From NCBI GenBank assembly GCA_010909725.1, contig JAACMV010000030.1, positions 992,001 to 1,056,000 of the forward strand: 64,000 nucleotides of DNA, written 5' to 3'. Made by a program: the position numbers and the translations under genes. Of this stretch, positions 21,472 to 31,098 are shown one piece after another (positions within the stretch are counted from its first letter, which is position 1; each line of letters opens with the position of its first letter). The DNA comes from Picochlorum sp. 'celeri'. Its lineage: Eukaryota > Chlorophyta > Trebouxiophyceae. Under the pieces are notes generated by a model. It was not told the DNA's origin. It saw only the letters and a program-made list of their open reading frames with translations, and did no database searches.

Positions 21472-22262
21472 GTGGACACAGCTGCTCTATATTCACCTCG
21501 ACTATATATACAAGAAGATATTCAAAATGACTCAGATGCAGTCCCTAGACCAAGCAACGGGTGTACACACGACTCAAACCAGAACAACCCTTGCATATTC
21601 AAACAGGGCCATCATCACGTGTCTGCAATCCCTTGGAGCCCAATACCATTCAAACCCTGCAATACACAGTACATGTACTAAATCTGGAATGTACCAATAG
21701 CGTCAATCGACCACCACCCGCTCTTGCGTCGAGCGGACTTGGGTCGCCACAACAACAGTCAGCCGACGACACCGTACCAACCCAACACCAATGTCGACTT
21801 TGGTTTGGTTTCGGAAGATGAATAGTATACCATTATCGTATCTAGTGCATTTGCATTGGATCGAGACCCTTCTATTCCCGTTGAATCCGTCGCATTGCGA
21901 CATCCACGTGGGCACCGACACGACAATGGGCCAAGGGCGGGGTATCTTAGGGTTTTCATGAGATTTGAAAAACCCTAAGATCGTTGGCACACGCTCAGCG
22001 TACGCCTTTGGCGTGTGTGACACACGATGTATCAGTTTGGACCCTATAGAACTGGAAGCAGTAGAATTATTTATTAGTTGTAAAGTATATTTCATTTTAT
22101 GAACGAAACGGTATCGGGAACCACTCCAGACAGACGACGTGTGGTTCTGTGATACCAGGCAGAAAATCCCATTCCTTTCTGTAGATTGTAGAAATCGCTG
22201 CGTGTTTCTATACATGGTTGGGGTGGTCTGAATTTTAGTTTAAACAGCATTGTATTAATTTA
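21472..22262. other. Intergenic stretch with two tandem hairpins
   Basis: The TATA box of the LRR gene lies at 21503-21510. A 170-codon leftward ORF (21703-22215) has no family resemblance and is probably chance. Two inverted repeats at 21944-21981 and 21988-22017 are described separately. No gene is supported. Confidence 0.45.
21944..21981. repeat. 13-bp perfect inverted repeat containing TTAGGG/CCCTAA
   Basis: ATCTTAGGGTTTT (21944-21956) and AAAACCCTAAGAT (21969-21981) are exact reverse complements around a 12-nt loop. The arms contain a telomere-like TTAGGGTTTT. A second, weaker hairpin (CACACGC at 21988-21994 with GCGTGTG at 22011-22017) follows after 6 nt. Confidence 0.7.
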
Positions 22263-23186
22263 ATGGCTTTCGCTGGGATACAGAGTGGGAAGGTGCTGCC
22301 TGTGGTGGTGGACACACAAGGGGTGAGGGCACCCCTGTGCCAAAAGAGGGTTATTCCCTCTTCAGGATGGAGCGTGTCTTCATCGTATGTGGCGACGAAG
22401 AGGCGTATGAATGTTTCGATGAACTCCATCCCCGCCCAAATGAATGTAATGCCGCGTATGAATCATAGTAATACAACTACTAATAAAGGAGATGCCCAGT
22501 ATGAGCACCACACGAGGAATTTGCCATGGTTTCAAAAGGCTGTGGAGGATATTGTACGAAAATTAGATGGGCGAGTCGATACGGATCAGTTTGTTCAAGT
22601 CGTCAAGATGGGTAGTAATCCATGCCAGGCGGATTACATGGCAACATGTGATATCACTGCGTCTGGACACCCAACGTGCAGTGTGGACAATGTGGATGCT
22701 GTGATATTGGTGAAAAGGATAGCGACTGGGGTTGATCTCAAGACGCATTTGGATGTGGATGTGGTGCAGGCTGATGCCGTGACCGAGGAGCCATCGAATG
22801 GTGATGTCCAGATAGCTTGTGATCAGTTGATGCGGTCTGATGTTGGTAGGAGAATACTGCATGGACGTGTGGGTGAATGCTGCGAGAGGCAAATGCCTCC
22901 TGGAGACTCTCCTAGTGCCGCGAGTGTTCTTGTTAATCAAGCAACAAGGCATGCAGCGAGCAGAGAAGCAGTAAAAGCAGCTGCATTACCCAAAAAGCCA
23001 TTCCAAGGATACTGGGGTGTGGTGGTTCAGGCAAAGGAAAAGTCCAGCATAGAAGGATGTTATTTATTAAAAGCAGGATGTTCTGTTGTAGATGGAGGGT
23101 GTTCGTGCACCCATTTTTCTCTGACTCGAGTGCAATCTGAACATGTGAGTGTTCATCAACAGTTTGTAGATTCGTGGAGAGCATAA
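22263..23186 (+). CDS. Hypothetical protein with conserved-looking C-terminal domain
   Basis: A single-exon 307-residue protein. The first 60 residues are poor in acidic residues and rich in Ser, Arg and Met, compatible with a plastid or mitochondrial transit peptide (inference). The middle carries NLPWFQKAVEDIVRKLDGRV and a Cys-containing section. The C-terminal 65 residues (PFQGYWGVVVQAKEKSSIEG, then CYLLKAGCSV, then CSCTHFSLTRV) look like a compact domain of the kind conserved in uncharacterised plastid proteins, but I cannot name a family. A leftward cryptochrome gene follows convergently 122 bp away. Confidence 0.6.
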   Translation: MAFAGIQSGKVLPVVVDTQGVRAPLCQKRVIPSSGWSVSSSYVATKRRMNVSMNSIPAQMNVMPRMNHSNTTTNKGDAQYEHHTRNLPWFQKAVEDIVRKLDGRVDTDQFVQVVKMGSNPCQADYMATCDITASGHPTCSVDNVDAVILVKRIATGVDLKTHLDVDVVQADAVTEEPSNGDVQIACDQLMRSDVGRRILHGRVGECCERQMPPGDSPSAASVLVNQATRHAASREAVKAAALPKKPFQGYWGVVVQAKEKSSIEGCYLLKAGCSVVDGGCSCTHFSLTRVQSEHVSVHQQFVDSWRA

Positions 23187-23308
23187 TAATGAGCGAGTTT
23201 GTTTTTTTCAACGATACTATTGATCGGTATACATAATGATAATAACAAATAAGCGATTACAAAAATGTAATAAGTGTATCCATTCGTTGATGTATGTCAT
23301 ATATTCTT

Positions 23309-25228
23309 TCAACAAAGCCCATCCGTTGATGTATCATCATACGACTGCTTTCTTTTCCGTATCAATCTATTGTTATCGGATGATGTTGAGCATCCATACT
23401 GATTGCATTTCATTTCAATTTGGTCTGCACCTGAAGAAACTTCGCAGCTTCCGAGTAGCATCATGTCATCTCTGATACCATTGTGCTGCTGAATCATATG
23501 GCCTGCTTTGTTGAACGAGGCAATTGAGCTTGCCCCGTGGTTCTCAACCTTTTCCTTTCCTACCCAAACAATACTTGACGATTCAGGTAATGGCACTGTT
23601 GCAGGTCGATATGGCCCAGCCGATTTATCAGGAGATGACTGTACTTCTGCTTGAGCCACAACATCTGCAGCTTTACTCAATGTTCTCTGAGCTTCATCAT
23701 GGTGTACTACAGGAAGAGGATAATCCTCTCCAAGTTCTATACCTGCATCCTCAAGAACCTGCAATGGCGCCGTCCATGGCGCGTGTATATACTGCGTTGG
23801 CAGACGTGCCAAGACTGGCAGCCAGCGTCGAACATATGCTCCCTTTGGATCAAACTTTTTCACCTCTTCTTCCAAGTCCATCACCATTGCAAATTCATGA
23901 CCATCAGACAAGCACCCAGCGCAGTACTGCCAACCGAGCGCATCACATTCCAAATCAGCATCAAGCAGCGCATCCCAAAAATGTTTCAGGCCCCACTGCC
24001 AAGGGAGCAACAGGTTTTTCACAAGAAATGAGGCACATACAACCCTGCATCGATTATGCATCCATCCAGTGGACCATATTTCCCGCATACCTGCATCAAT
24101 AATCGGATATCCTGTATTGCCAGTCCTCCACGCTTTGAACAATGTCTGATCATATCTCCACGGGACAGCTCTCAAGTGCTCCAACATAGAACGTTCATGC
24201 GTGAATGGAAAATGAAACGATAAATATCTAGAATACTCTCTGAATCCCAATTGCTTATAAAAGCTTTGCAGATGCTCTGCCCTCTCTTCTACTGACCATG
24301 AAGCTGTTGCCTCCATAATGGCATGCCGAACTTCTCGAACCCCAATTTCACCAAAGTGCAAATGAGGCGATAACTTTGAGGTAGACATCCGATCAGTTTT
24401 TGCTTTATTATCGCTAAACTCGGACAGCTTCTTCTCCACAAACGCCTCAAGCTGAGACATGGCCCCTTGCCGACCTGGATTCCAATACACCTCCAACTGA
24501 GCATTTGATGCCTCTTCTTGAGGAGACATGACATGCAAGTCATCCACAGACATCGCCCGTTCACTTGGATGTTCCATCACAGGACTTAATTGCAAAGGTG
24601 CCGGGGCAGGTATCGGCGGAGGCTGTGGCAATGACTGATGTGCTTCCCAAAACTTGTCAAAACAGGTAAATGGCAGCGCGCTGCCATCATCCTTCCTATC
24701 AACAACATCCCAAGGCTCCCGTAATGTATCCCCATTAAAACTCTGGCACAGAATATGCTTCATTCGAAACATCCCTTTCACTTCATTGTCCCTCACCATG
24801 GATATTGGGTCATAAAAGTGATTAAAAAACACTGCATCCGCCTTGTACTCCCTCACAAGATGCTCCAACACTTCCTTCGACTCCACCCCTCGATAACACG
24901 CCAAAGACGTATTATACTCTTTCCTCAAACTTGCATCCAGAGACTTGAGACTGCACGACAGCCACCACCGGCTGCATCGCCCAGGCTGAAACTGACCCTC
25001 CTCCTCTGGCGCATAGATATACACTGGCACCACCTGCTCTGCCACAACAGAGGCAGCCAACAGGGCAGGATTATCATGAATCCTCAAGTCTCGTCGAAAC
25101 CACACAAGTATCCGCTTATAAATTTTCGAACCTTCTGGAGCCACTTCCGGCACCGTATTGTTCCCCACCTCCACCCCAGCACTCTCAGAGAGCTGCAATT
25201 GTGTTTTGTTACTCGTCGCCGCTTCCAT
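23309..25228 (-). CDS. Plant-type cryptochrome
   Basis: A single-exon 639-residue blue-light receptor-like flavoprotein. The photolyase-homology region covers about residues 38-505: ILVWFRRDLRIHDNPAL at the start, YAPEEEGQFQPGRCSRWWL (plant-CRY spacing), VFFNHFYDPISMVRD, SKLSPHLHFGEI, WRTGNTGYPIIDAGMREI, TGWMHNRCR, and LLDADLECDALGWQYCAGC in the FAD pocket. The residue facing FAD N5 is Asp (ECD-ALGW) as in plant CRYs rather than the Asn of photolyases. Tryptophans of the electron-transfer triad appear present. FDPKGAYVRRWLPVLARLPT closes the domain. A C-terminal extension of about 135 residues is Ser-rich, lacks recognisable DAS motifs, and ends with a basic RLIRKRKQS possible nuclear signal. 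Signalling rather than repair is inferred. Confidence 0.9.
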   Translation of the reverse strand: MEAATSNKTQLQLSESAGVEVGNNTVPEVAPEGSKIYKRILVWFRRDLRIHDNPALLAASVVAEQVVPVYIYAPEEEGQFQPGRCSRWWLSCSLKSLDASLRKEYNTSLACYRGVESKEVLEHLVREYKADAVFFNHFYDPISMVRDNEVKGMFRMKHILCQSFNGDTLREPWDVVDRKDDGSALPFTCFDKFWEAHQSLPQPPPIPAPAPLQLSPVMEHPSERAMSVDDLHVMSPQEEASNAQLEVYWNPGRQGAMSQLEAFVEKKLSEFSDNKAKTDRMSTSKLSPHLHFGEIGVREVRHAIMEATASWSVEERAEHLQSFYKQLGFREYSRYLSFHFPFTHERSMLEHLRAVPWRYDQTLFKAWRTGNTGYPIIDAGMREIWSTGWMHNRCRVVCASFLVKNLLLPWQWGLKHFWDALLDADLECDALGWQYCAGCLSDGHEFAMVMDLEEEVKKFDPKGAYVRRWLPVLARLPTQYIHAPWTAPLQVLEDAGIELGEDYPLPVVHHDEAQRTLSKAADVVAQAEVQSSPDKSAGPYRPATVPLPESSSIVWVGKEKVENHGASSIASFNKAGHMIQQHNGIRDDMMLLGSCEVSSGADQIEMKCNQYGCSTSSDNNRLIRKRKQSYDDTSTDGLC

Positions 25229-25629
25229 ATAAAATTTATTAAATATACTTCATCTCGAATATACTGTACGAGGCAATATTGCAATGCATACAAGCAGCGT
25301 GAGTTCTTCGCGGTTGCGATGGACGTCCGTCTTCGTCAGTCTCCGATACGTGACACCCTGTACAATTCACGCAAATACTGGAGTCATATAAATTCTCAGA
25401 TGAATTAATTCCGGTGTCGGGTGCTGGGTAAAACAGGGTTTCTATAACAATAACACACGTCGCATTGTCGCAATCCCTCGACAAAATCCGTAAATAGATT
25501 ATTATGTAACGTACTTAATTACGCAAAATGCCTCTCCCGGCGATATATACATGCCTTGTATCGGCGATATATACTTACTGAACAATACCAATAGTTTCCT
25601 CCATAAACTCATAGTTCAGGTATAGAGGC
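25229..25629. promoter_or_regulatory. Divergent cryptochrome / prefoldin 4 promoter
   Basis: A 401-bp space without ORFs. It holds a direct repeat of CGGCGATATATAC at 25538-25550 and 25562-25574, each with a TATA-like core; the second lies about 60 bp before the prefoldin ATG. ATATAAA-like A/T tracts next to 25228 may serve the cryptochrome gene. Confidence 0.45.
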
Positions 25630-26408
25630 ATGGTACGTGTACTATACAGCACTCGAGTCATTTGAAAGCATGTCTCGAGTGTTTTCTCCAAAACAGAGCA
25701 AAGACTGGCCCCACATGGACGATGAATAGATAGATCTATTGGATGAATGATCATTCATGAATGCGACACTCAGTCTGCCCTCTGAGGAGGCGCCGGTGTT
25801 TGACCACATCCCTATACTTCTCTTTGGTCACTTGGAAGACCACAGGGATTGTTGCTTGGCATCTGAATGGACAATCTATCTATGATAATCACGTGTCTTA
25901 TCTGTATGTATGTATATTTGCAGGGTGATCGGCGTCAGGCAGCTGCACAACTCCCTTCTGGGGGTGCTGTTGCAACACCTCAGGTGCATGTCACATTAGA
26001 AGATCAGCAGAATATAAATACGTTTAGCAGACTGAATTCTCAGCTACAGGAAATTAGATCAAAGCTTACTGCGAAGAAGAGGGCGGTGGAGGATTTGGAG
26101 GAGGCTGGAAATGAGGCCATGTTGGTGGATGATGATGTGGTACCGTTTGTGGTAGGCGAGTGCTTTGTTCGGCTTCCACAAGAGGATGTAGAAAGCAAGA
26201 TTGAAGAATGTACGTTGAATATTGATATATAAAGACGGCGTGCATTCTGTATCTGAACATGGTATTGTGTCGTCATGCAGTGAAAGAGGGAGCAGAAGCA
26301 GAGGTGGCATCATGTGAGCGAGAGATGGAAACCATTGTGGCTTCTATGAATGATTTAAAGACCCAATTGTATGCAAAGTTTGGTAATACAATTAATTTGG
26401 AGGAGTAG
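25630..26408 (+). CDS. PFDN4: Prefoldin subunit 4, three exons with an ATG-only first exon
   Basis: Subunit of the hexameric prefoldin chaperone that hands nascent actin and tubulin to the CCT chaperonin. Proposed exons 25630..25632 (only ATG), 25924..26209 and 26281..26408 give 138 residues. Exon 2 encodes GDRRQAAAQLPSG, then VTLEDQQNINTFSRLNSQLQ, the first coiled-coil arm, and LVDDDVVPFVVGECFV, the beta-hairpin typical of PFDN4. Exon 3 encodes the second arm and the family C-terminus LKTQLYAKFGNTINLEE. The second intron (71 nt) is certain from frame. The first exon is inferred: ATG|GTACGT at 25630 is a strong donor, lies 56 bp past a TATA-like repeat and joins in phase. The alternative is the ATG at 25867, which reads through an acceptor-like TTTGCAG and would add an odd hydrophobic start. 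Confidence 0.82.
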
Positions 26409-26627
26409 TAGGTGGGCAATGATATGAAAAAAAGGCATTATTCAATTGATTGCAAAATCTACAAAATCTACAAAATACAGAGAGAGATCCTTGCGGCACA
26501 GCACTAGAAGGATCCCATGAGGATGCAATAATCGTATATTCAAATAGATACATGATGGTGAAATTATCCAATTAATGTAACCATTAATGCGTATATACGA
26601 GTGCTAACCGAGAGAGTGGGACGTAGC

Positions 26628-29600
26628 ATGGCACTGTTTGTGCCATTCCGAGCTCTTGGTCTCGTGACCGAGGATGCTCCGTTTGTTACCCAGAGGAGAG
26701 GTAAAGAAACATTTATAACATTGAGTGTGGGTGACTCATGGCAGGTATGTTTTAATGAGGTGATTCTTCAGAAGACGATCATGAGTGGCATGCATGTGTG
26801 CCAGAGAGAAAACTGCTTCTCACCATTCATTTCCATACATTTAGATTTACAATGCATCAAATCTACGATTGCGGTTAATTGGACCAAAATTGAAGGGAGA
26901 TATCAAGTCTCTGGGGTGTAAAGGCGATTTGACATTTGCTGCCGTCGGGGAACGAATCATTGAGACGCGAAGGGTTCATATTCAGGGGATTTATCGGTCT
27001 TCTGGAGGTACTGTTGAAGAGATCATGGTATTAGGAGATTATATTATCGGTAGGACACGTGCAAGGCAGGTGTTGGTGTGGAGCATTGGAGAGTATGGGG
27101 AGCCAGTGTCAGAGTTGGACCTTGGGGATGATTTTACCCCAACGTGCATGGCTCACCCCCAGACATATCTGAATAAGATTGTGATCGGGTCGAGTGATGG
27201 ACGTATGCAATTGTGGAATTTTGTGTCGGAGAAAAAGGTGTATGAGTTTGCATCGCTCAACTCTGGTGTGTGCTGCGTTGTTCCCTCTTCTGCACTGGAT
27301 ATTGTCGGTATTGGTCTGCGTGATGGCCGAGCTATTCTCAAGGACTTAAGACAAGACAAAGTATTGCTTGAATTTAGGAATGCCGCTGGGTCTGGGACCA
27401 AGGCGGACAGATTTCTGTCAAAGTCTGCAGATGAGGTGTCACACAGATCTGCTCATAGTCCGTGCACATGCATTGCTTTCAGGACAGGGGAAGGCCTTCC
27501 GCTGATGGCGACCGGGGGTACAACTGGAGTAATCTCTGTGTGGAATTTAGAGTCTCAGAGTTTGCATGCCATCATGAGAGATGCTCATGATGGGCCCTTG
27601 ACACGGTTGGAGTTTCTTGGAGGCCAGCCGGTGCTGGTTTCTACTGCACGGGATAATAGCGTGAAGGAATGGATATTCGATGGGACAGATGGACAGCCAA
27701 GACTTCTTAGATATAGAAGTGGCCATGCGTTGCCGCCTACAATCGTGAGGCATTATGCAGATAGCACACGGTTGCTCTCTGGTGGTCAAGACAGGGCATT
27801 TAGGTACTTTTCAGCTATTCAGGATGCACAAAGTAGAGAGATGAGCCAGGGTCACATCCAGCGCCGAGCGAAAAAGTTGAAAATTGCAGAGCAAGAATTA
27901 AAGCTGCCTAGAATAATTAGCCTGGATGCATGCGATGTTCGAGAACGAGATTGGTCGAATGTGATTACGGCCCATGAAGATGATTGTGTGGCCTATGTGT
28001 GGAGGATACAAAAGTTTGCGCAAGGCGAATTTGCGTTACTTCCTCCAAATGTTGAGAAAGAATCCTTGTCTCCAGTATCATGCGTCTGTCTCAGTACATG
28101 CGGGAACTTTGGGTTTGTGGGTTCTTCCTCTGGAAGAATTGATAGATACAACATGCAATCAGGGCTTCATAGAGGGACCTATCGCTGCCCTGGCGGATTC
28201 TCTGCTCACTCGGGAGCCGTTACAGGTCTTGCAGCTGATGGATGCAACCGGTACCTTGTTTCAGGAGCGCTCGATGGTCTATTGAAATGTTGGAATCTCA
28301 AAAACCTCACGCTTGAAGGCCAGGTCGATGTGGGGTCAAAAATTAGCAACATTGCACTCCATCCAACCTCGTGTCTTGTCGCCGTTGCCTGCGATGACTT
28401 GAGCATTAAAATATGCGATGTGGAAGCTCGGACAATCGTGAGACGATATAGAGGTCATTCAGATAGGATCACGGATCTGCAGTTCAGCGAGGACTGCAGG
28501 TGGTTACTGACCTCCAGTATGGACAGCACGCTCCGCATATGGGATGTTCCAGGTACGTTTACGTCAACCTAATATCTATAAACATGGCATAATACACACG
28601 TATCGGCAATGATGGTTTGTCTCGTTCGTCGTAATGCGATTCCTACCAAGATTCACAAGCTTGACGACAAGCATTATATCACCACCCATAAACTGAGCCT
28701 TTACTCTAACCCCATGAACTGTTGCAATGATGTTACACTTTTATTAATACACGTTAGACTACGGATTGGCTTTGCCAAAATGAGTTATAACTCTCTTTCT
28801 GAGCAACATGTTGTTTCCTGGTAGAATTCTGCCCTTGATGCGAACTCGTATGAAAATAATGATGTATTTCATTGCATGCAGGATCCACAATTTTACAAGT
28901 ACTCAAGATGGACTCGCCAATCACATCACTTAGTTTATCACCTGCAATGGATATCCTTGTCACCACACACGTGGAGAAGAGGGGATTGTACACATGGGCA
29001 AATGGACTCATCTTTGGCACAACAGATGCTATTGAGGCTTCTGATACACCGATTTCGATCAAGATTCCAGACATGTCCTCAGCAGATATTCAGCATGACA
29101 AAGCATCACGTCGTAATTCCCAAAGGAGTACCATGTTGCAGCATTCTAGCATGCCACCATCACATCAGGAATCTACTCCAACAGCATCCGAGAATTCCTC
29201 CGAGGAGATTCATCATCGTGTTGATCTCTCGGATGATGCATCGACAAGCTCAGAATCAGAAGTAGATGATGCAATGGAAAGCAATGATACGGTGAGCATG
29301 AATGATCGAGATGCCCATGTCTTGACAGGAACTGCCCCAGTAGCACCAGACATGATCACTCTCTCAATGCTCCCAAGATCACAGTGGCTAAATCTGGTAC
29401 ATATTGACACAATAAAAACTAGAAATAAACCAATAGAGCCTCCAAAAAAGCCAGAAGCTGCTCCATTCTTCCTTCCAACCGTGGCCGGGGCCAATGCTGG
29501 AAGAGACCCAGTATTTGCTGTACCAGATCCTGACAGCGATGGTGGTGATGATGATGATGATCGAATCGCCCAACGAGCCGCGGCTGCTTGGGGAGATGAT

Positions 29601-30116
29601 GATGATACTATTATACAAGAGGAGGATCAGCAGCAAGACGATGCGGGAGAGAACCAAGATGCAGGAAATAAAAAAGAAGACAACAGCAGCAGGGTGAGGA
29701 AATCCAAGCCTGGAAAGAATGGGCACCTGCTCTCCTCTTTACTGGAGACATACACGCAACACAAAACATGGAAACCTTTGCTAGAGCATCTCACATCCCT
29801 GTCTCCATCTCAGCTCGATGTTCAATTGAGAAGTTTGGATTTGTCAGACGAGGGCGAGGACCATGAAACAGACATGCTCAATTTCCTATCCTTTCTCTCT
29901 GATGCAATTGCCTCAGACACCCACTTTGAGTTCCTCCAAGCCCTTCTTAGAGCATTTATTCTCATCCACGGAGAATCAATTGCCCAGTACCCAAGGATAC
30001 AAGAGCGAGCTCAGTTTGTTGAGGAACAAACACACAAAGCGTGGACCAGGCTCGAACAAGCACTCCAGCATACCCTCTGCGTGATTGGCATCTTGGGAAG
30101 CATGCAGCAGACATGA
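26628..30116 (+). CDS. UTP21: U3 snoRNP protein UTP21 (WDR36), three exons
   Basis: Component of the UTP-B module of the small-subunit processome, needed for 18S rRNA maturation in the nucleolus. Exons 26628..26744, 26845..28552 and 28882..30116 (introns 100 and 329 nt) give 1019 residues, slightly longer than usual. MALFVPFRALGLVTEDAPFV at the start and the WQ|IYNASNLRLRLIGP join are family-like. Exon 2 carries two WD40 propellers (GVISVWNLESQS, NSVKEWIFDG, SSSGRIDRYNMQSG, DGLLKCWNLKNL, MDSTLRIWDVPG). Exon 3 has an acidic insert of about 250 residues and the Utp21 C-terminal domain, recognisable from LPRSQWLNLVHIDTIKTRNK through EPPKKPEAAPFFLPTVAG. The second intron is four times the local norm and contains two box C/D snoRNA candidates. 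Confidence 0.93.
28605..28699 (+). ncRNA. Candidate intronic box C/D snoRNA A (UTP21 intron 2)
   Basis: Box C-like ATGATGG at 28609-28615 is preceded by GGC (28605-28607), and box D CTGA at 28693-28696 is followed directly by GCC (28697-28699), so the ends pair in a short stem as in box C/D RNAs. The enclosed length of about 95 nt fits the class. The sequence CTACCAAGAT at 28642-28651 could pair with the conserved large-subunit rRNA ATCTTGGTGG segment (recalled, not aligned). Box C differs from RUGAUGA at the last base, so this remains a candidate. Confidence 0.42.
28721..28807 (+). ncRNA. Candidate intronic box C/D snoRNA B (UTP21 intron 2)
   Basis: GTTGC (28721-28725) pairs perfectly with GCAAC (28803-28807). 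Box C-like ATGATGT lies at 28727-28733 and box D CTGA at 28799-28802, directly inside the stem, giving an 87-nt RNA of canonical plan. A 12-bp palindrome GAGTTATAACTC (28782-28793) occupies the region just before box D, where a guide would be expected. The box C last base is non-consensus. It lies 21 nt after candidate A. Confidence 0.48.
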
Positions 30117-30164
30117 TGATGTATATTTATTGATGATCCAATAGGATTCATTGTAACACAACAA

Positions 30165-30449
30165 TCATTTACCCCACAGGGATTTTCCAGACATTTTTTT
30201 TGTCTTCTTCGAACTCAATTTGGCCACTTTAGTCTCCATACGATCAGCAATCGACAACGCCTTCTCCATCATCTTCTTCTTCTTTTTCTTCTGAGCCTTT
30301 GTCCGCTGACCCCTCGTCCCACCCCCCTTCTTCCTCTTTTCCTTGGTTGCATTGTCAACATCCATGTTGACACCACCACCACCACCACCACCACTCTGGT
30401 GGTTCATCTCATCCTCCATTATTGGAGTAGTAGTAGGAACATTCTCCAT
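30165..30449 (-). CDS. Small lysine-rich protein, possible ribosome-biogenesis factor
   Basis: A 94-residue protein. The N-terminus is acidic; residues 20-26 are seven glycines encoded by a near-perfect ACC/CCA run (30372-30392). The rest is strongly basic (KEKRKKGGGTRGQRTKAQ, then a poly-Lys stretch) and ends KALSIADRMETKVAKLSSKK...GKSLWGK. The helical basic C-terminus is similar in style to small nucleolar proteins, but I cannot name a family. No upstream exon is needed. Tail-to-tail with UTP21, 48 bp apart. Confidence 0.6.
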   Translation of the reverse strand: MENVPTTTPIMEDEMNHQSGGGGGGGVNMDVDNATKEKRKKGGGTRGQRTKAQKKKKKKMMEKALSIADRMETKVAKLSSKKTKKMSGKSLWGK

Positions 30450-31098
30450 TATATATGCAATCCAATCAGTATCTATCTATATCGCCCTCGATCGTTGATG
30501 AACCGAATCCAAGAGATTTAGAAATCTTGTGTGCATGCAAGATGGCCTGTTTTGCAAGTATCGATGTGCAGAATTACCATACTACTACATACCACGCATG
30601 TACTACTTTTGATACAAGGATGGTACAACACACTCGGCCATGACAAACTGTAACGAAGCAACTGGAACCTTTCTTTGTACAGCACAAAGTCCGTATTTAA
30701 AACATTGAAGAAGGCCTAGGCGCCACCAACGAATATTGAGTCTCTCGAACTCAACATTCTTTGAGGTGAGTCCAGAGACTTGTTTTATGACAAGTAACTT
30801 ACCTCTCGTCATCCTCATCTGCACGTCGTCTTTTTCTACGCGGCACTTTATATTCCCATGCATATACATATACTGTCGTAAATTATAATTTCATGGACCT
30901 AAGTCTGATATCCGATCGGATAACTACAGTACAGGTGCTTGTGTGTCGTGCCAGTCAAAAGGCACGTTCATGACAAAACTCCTGTGTTTTATCTGTTCTA
31001 TTCATGTCCAGAGCATGATTGCTTCATGCATTTAGAGAAGTCAGATATATAATTCTACTGTTTCTGTTTATATACAACGTATAGAGGGAGATACTTTA
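30450..31098. other. Intergenic stretch, possible unassigned small exon
   Basis: No confident gene. On the minus strand an 88-codon ORF (30603-30869) contains a good donor (GAGAG|GTAAGT near 30800) and downstream CAG acceptors, so a very small spliced gene cannot be excluded. On the plus strand TTTATATACAA at 31068-31078 is a probable TATA element for the CCCH gene, about 25 bp before its ATG. Confidence 0.35.

Noticed and set aside
21703..22215. 170-codon leftward ORF
   Set aside because: It runs through the perfect hairpin and shows no family resemblance; judged chance.
30603..30869. Leftward 88-codon ORF with an internal GTAAGT donor
   Set aside because: A spliced micro-protein can be drawn, but it is short and unrecognisable; kept only as a note in the intergenic entry.
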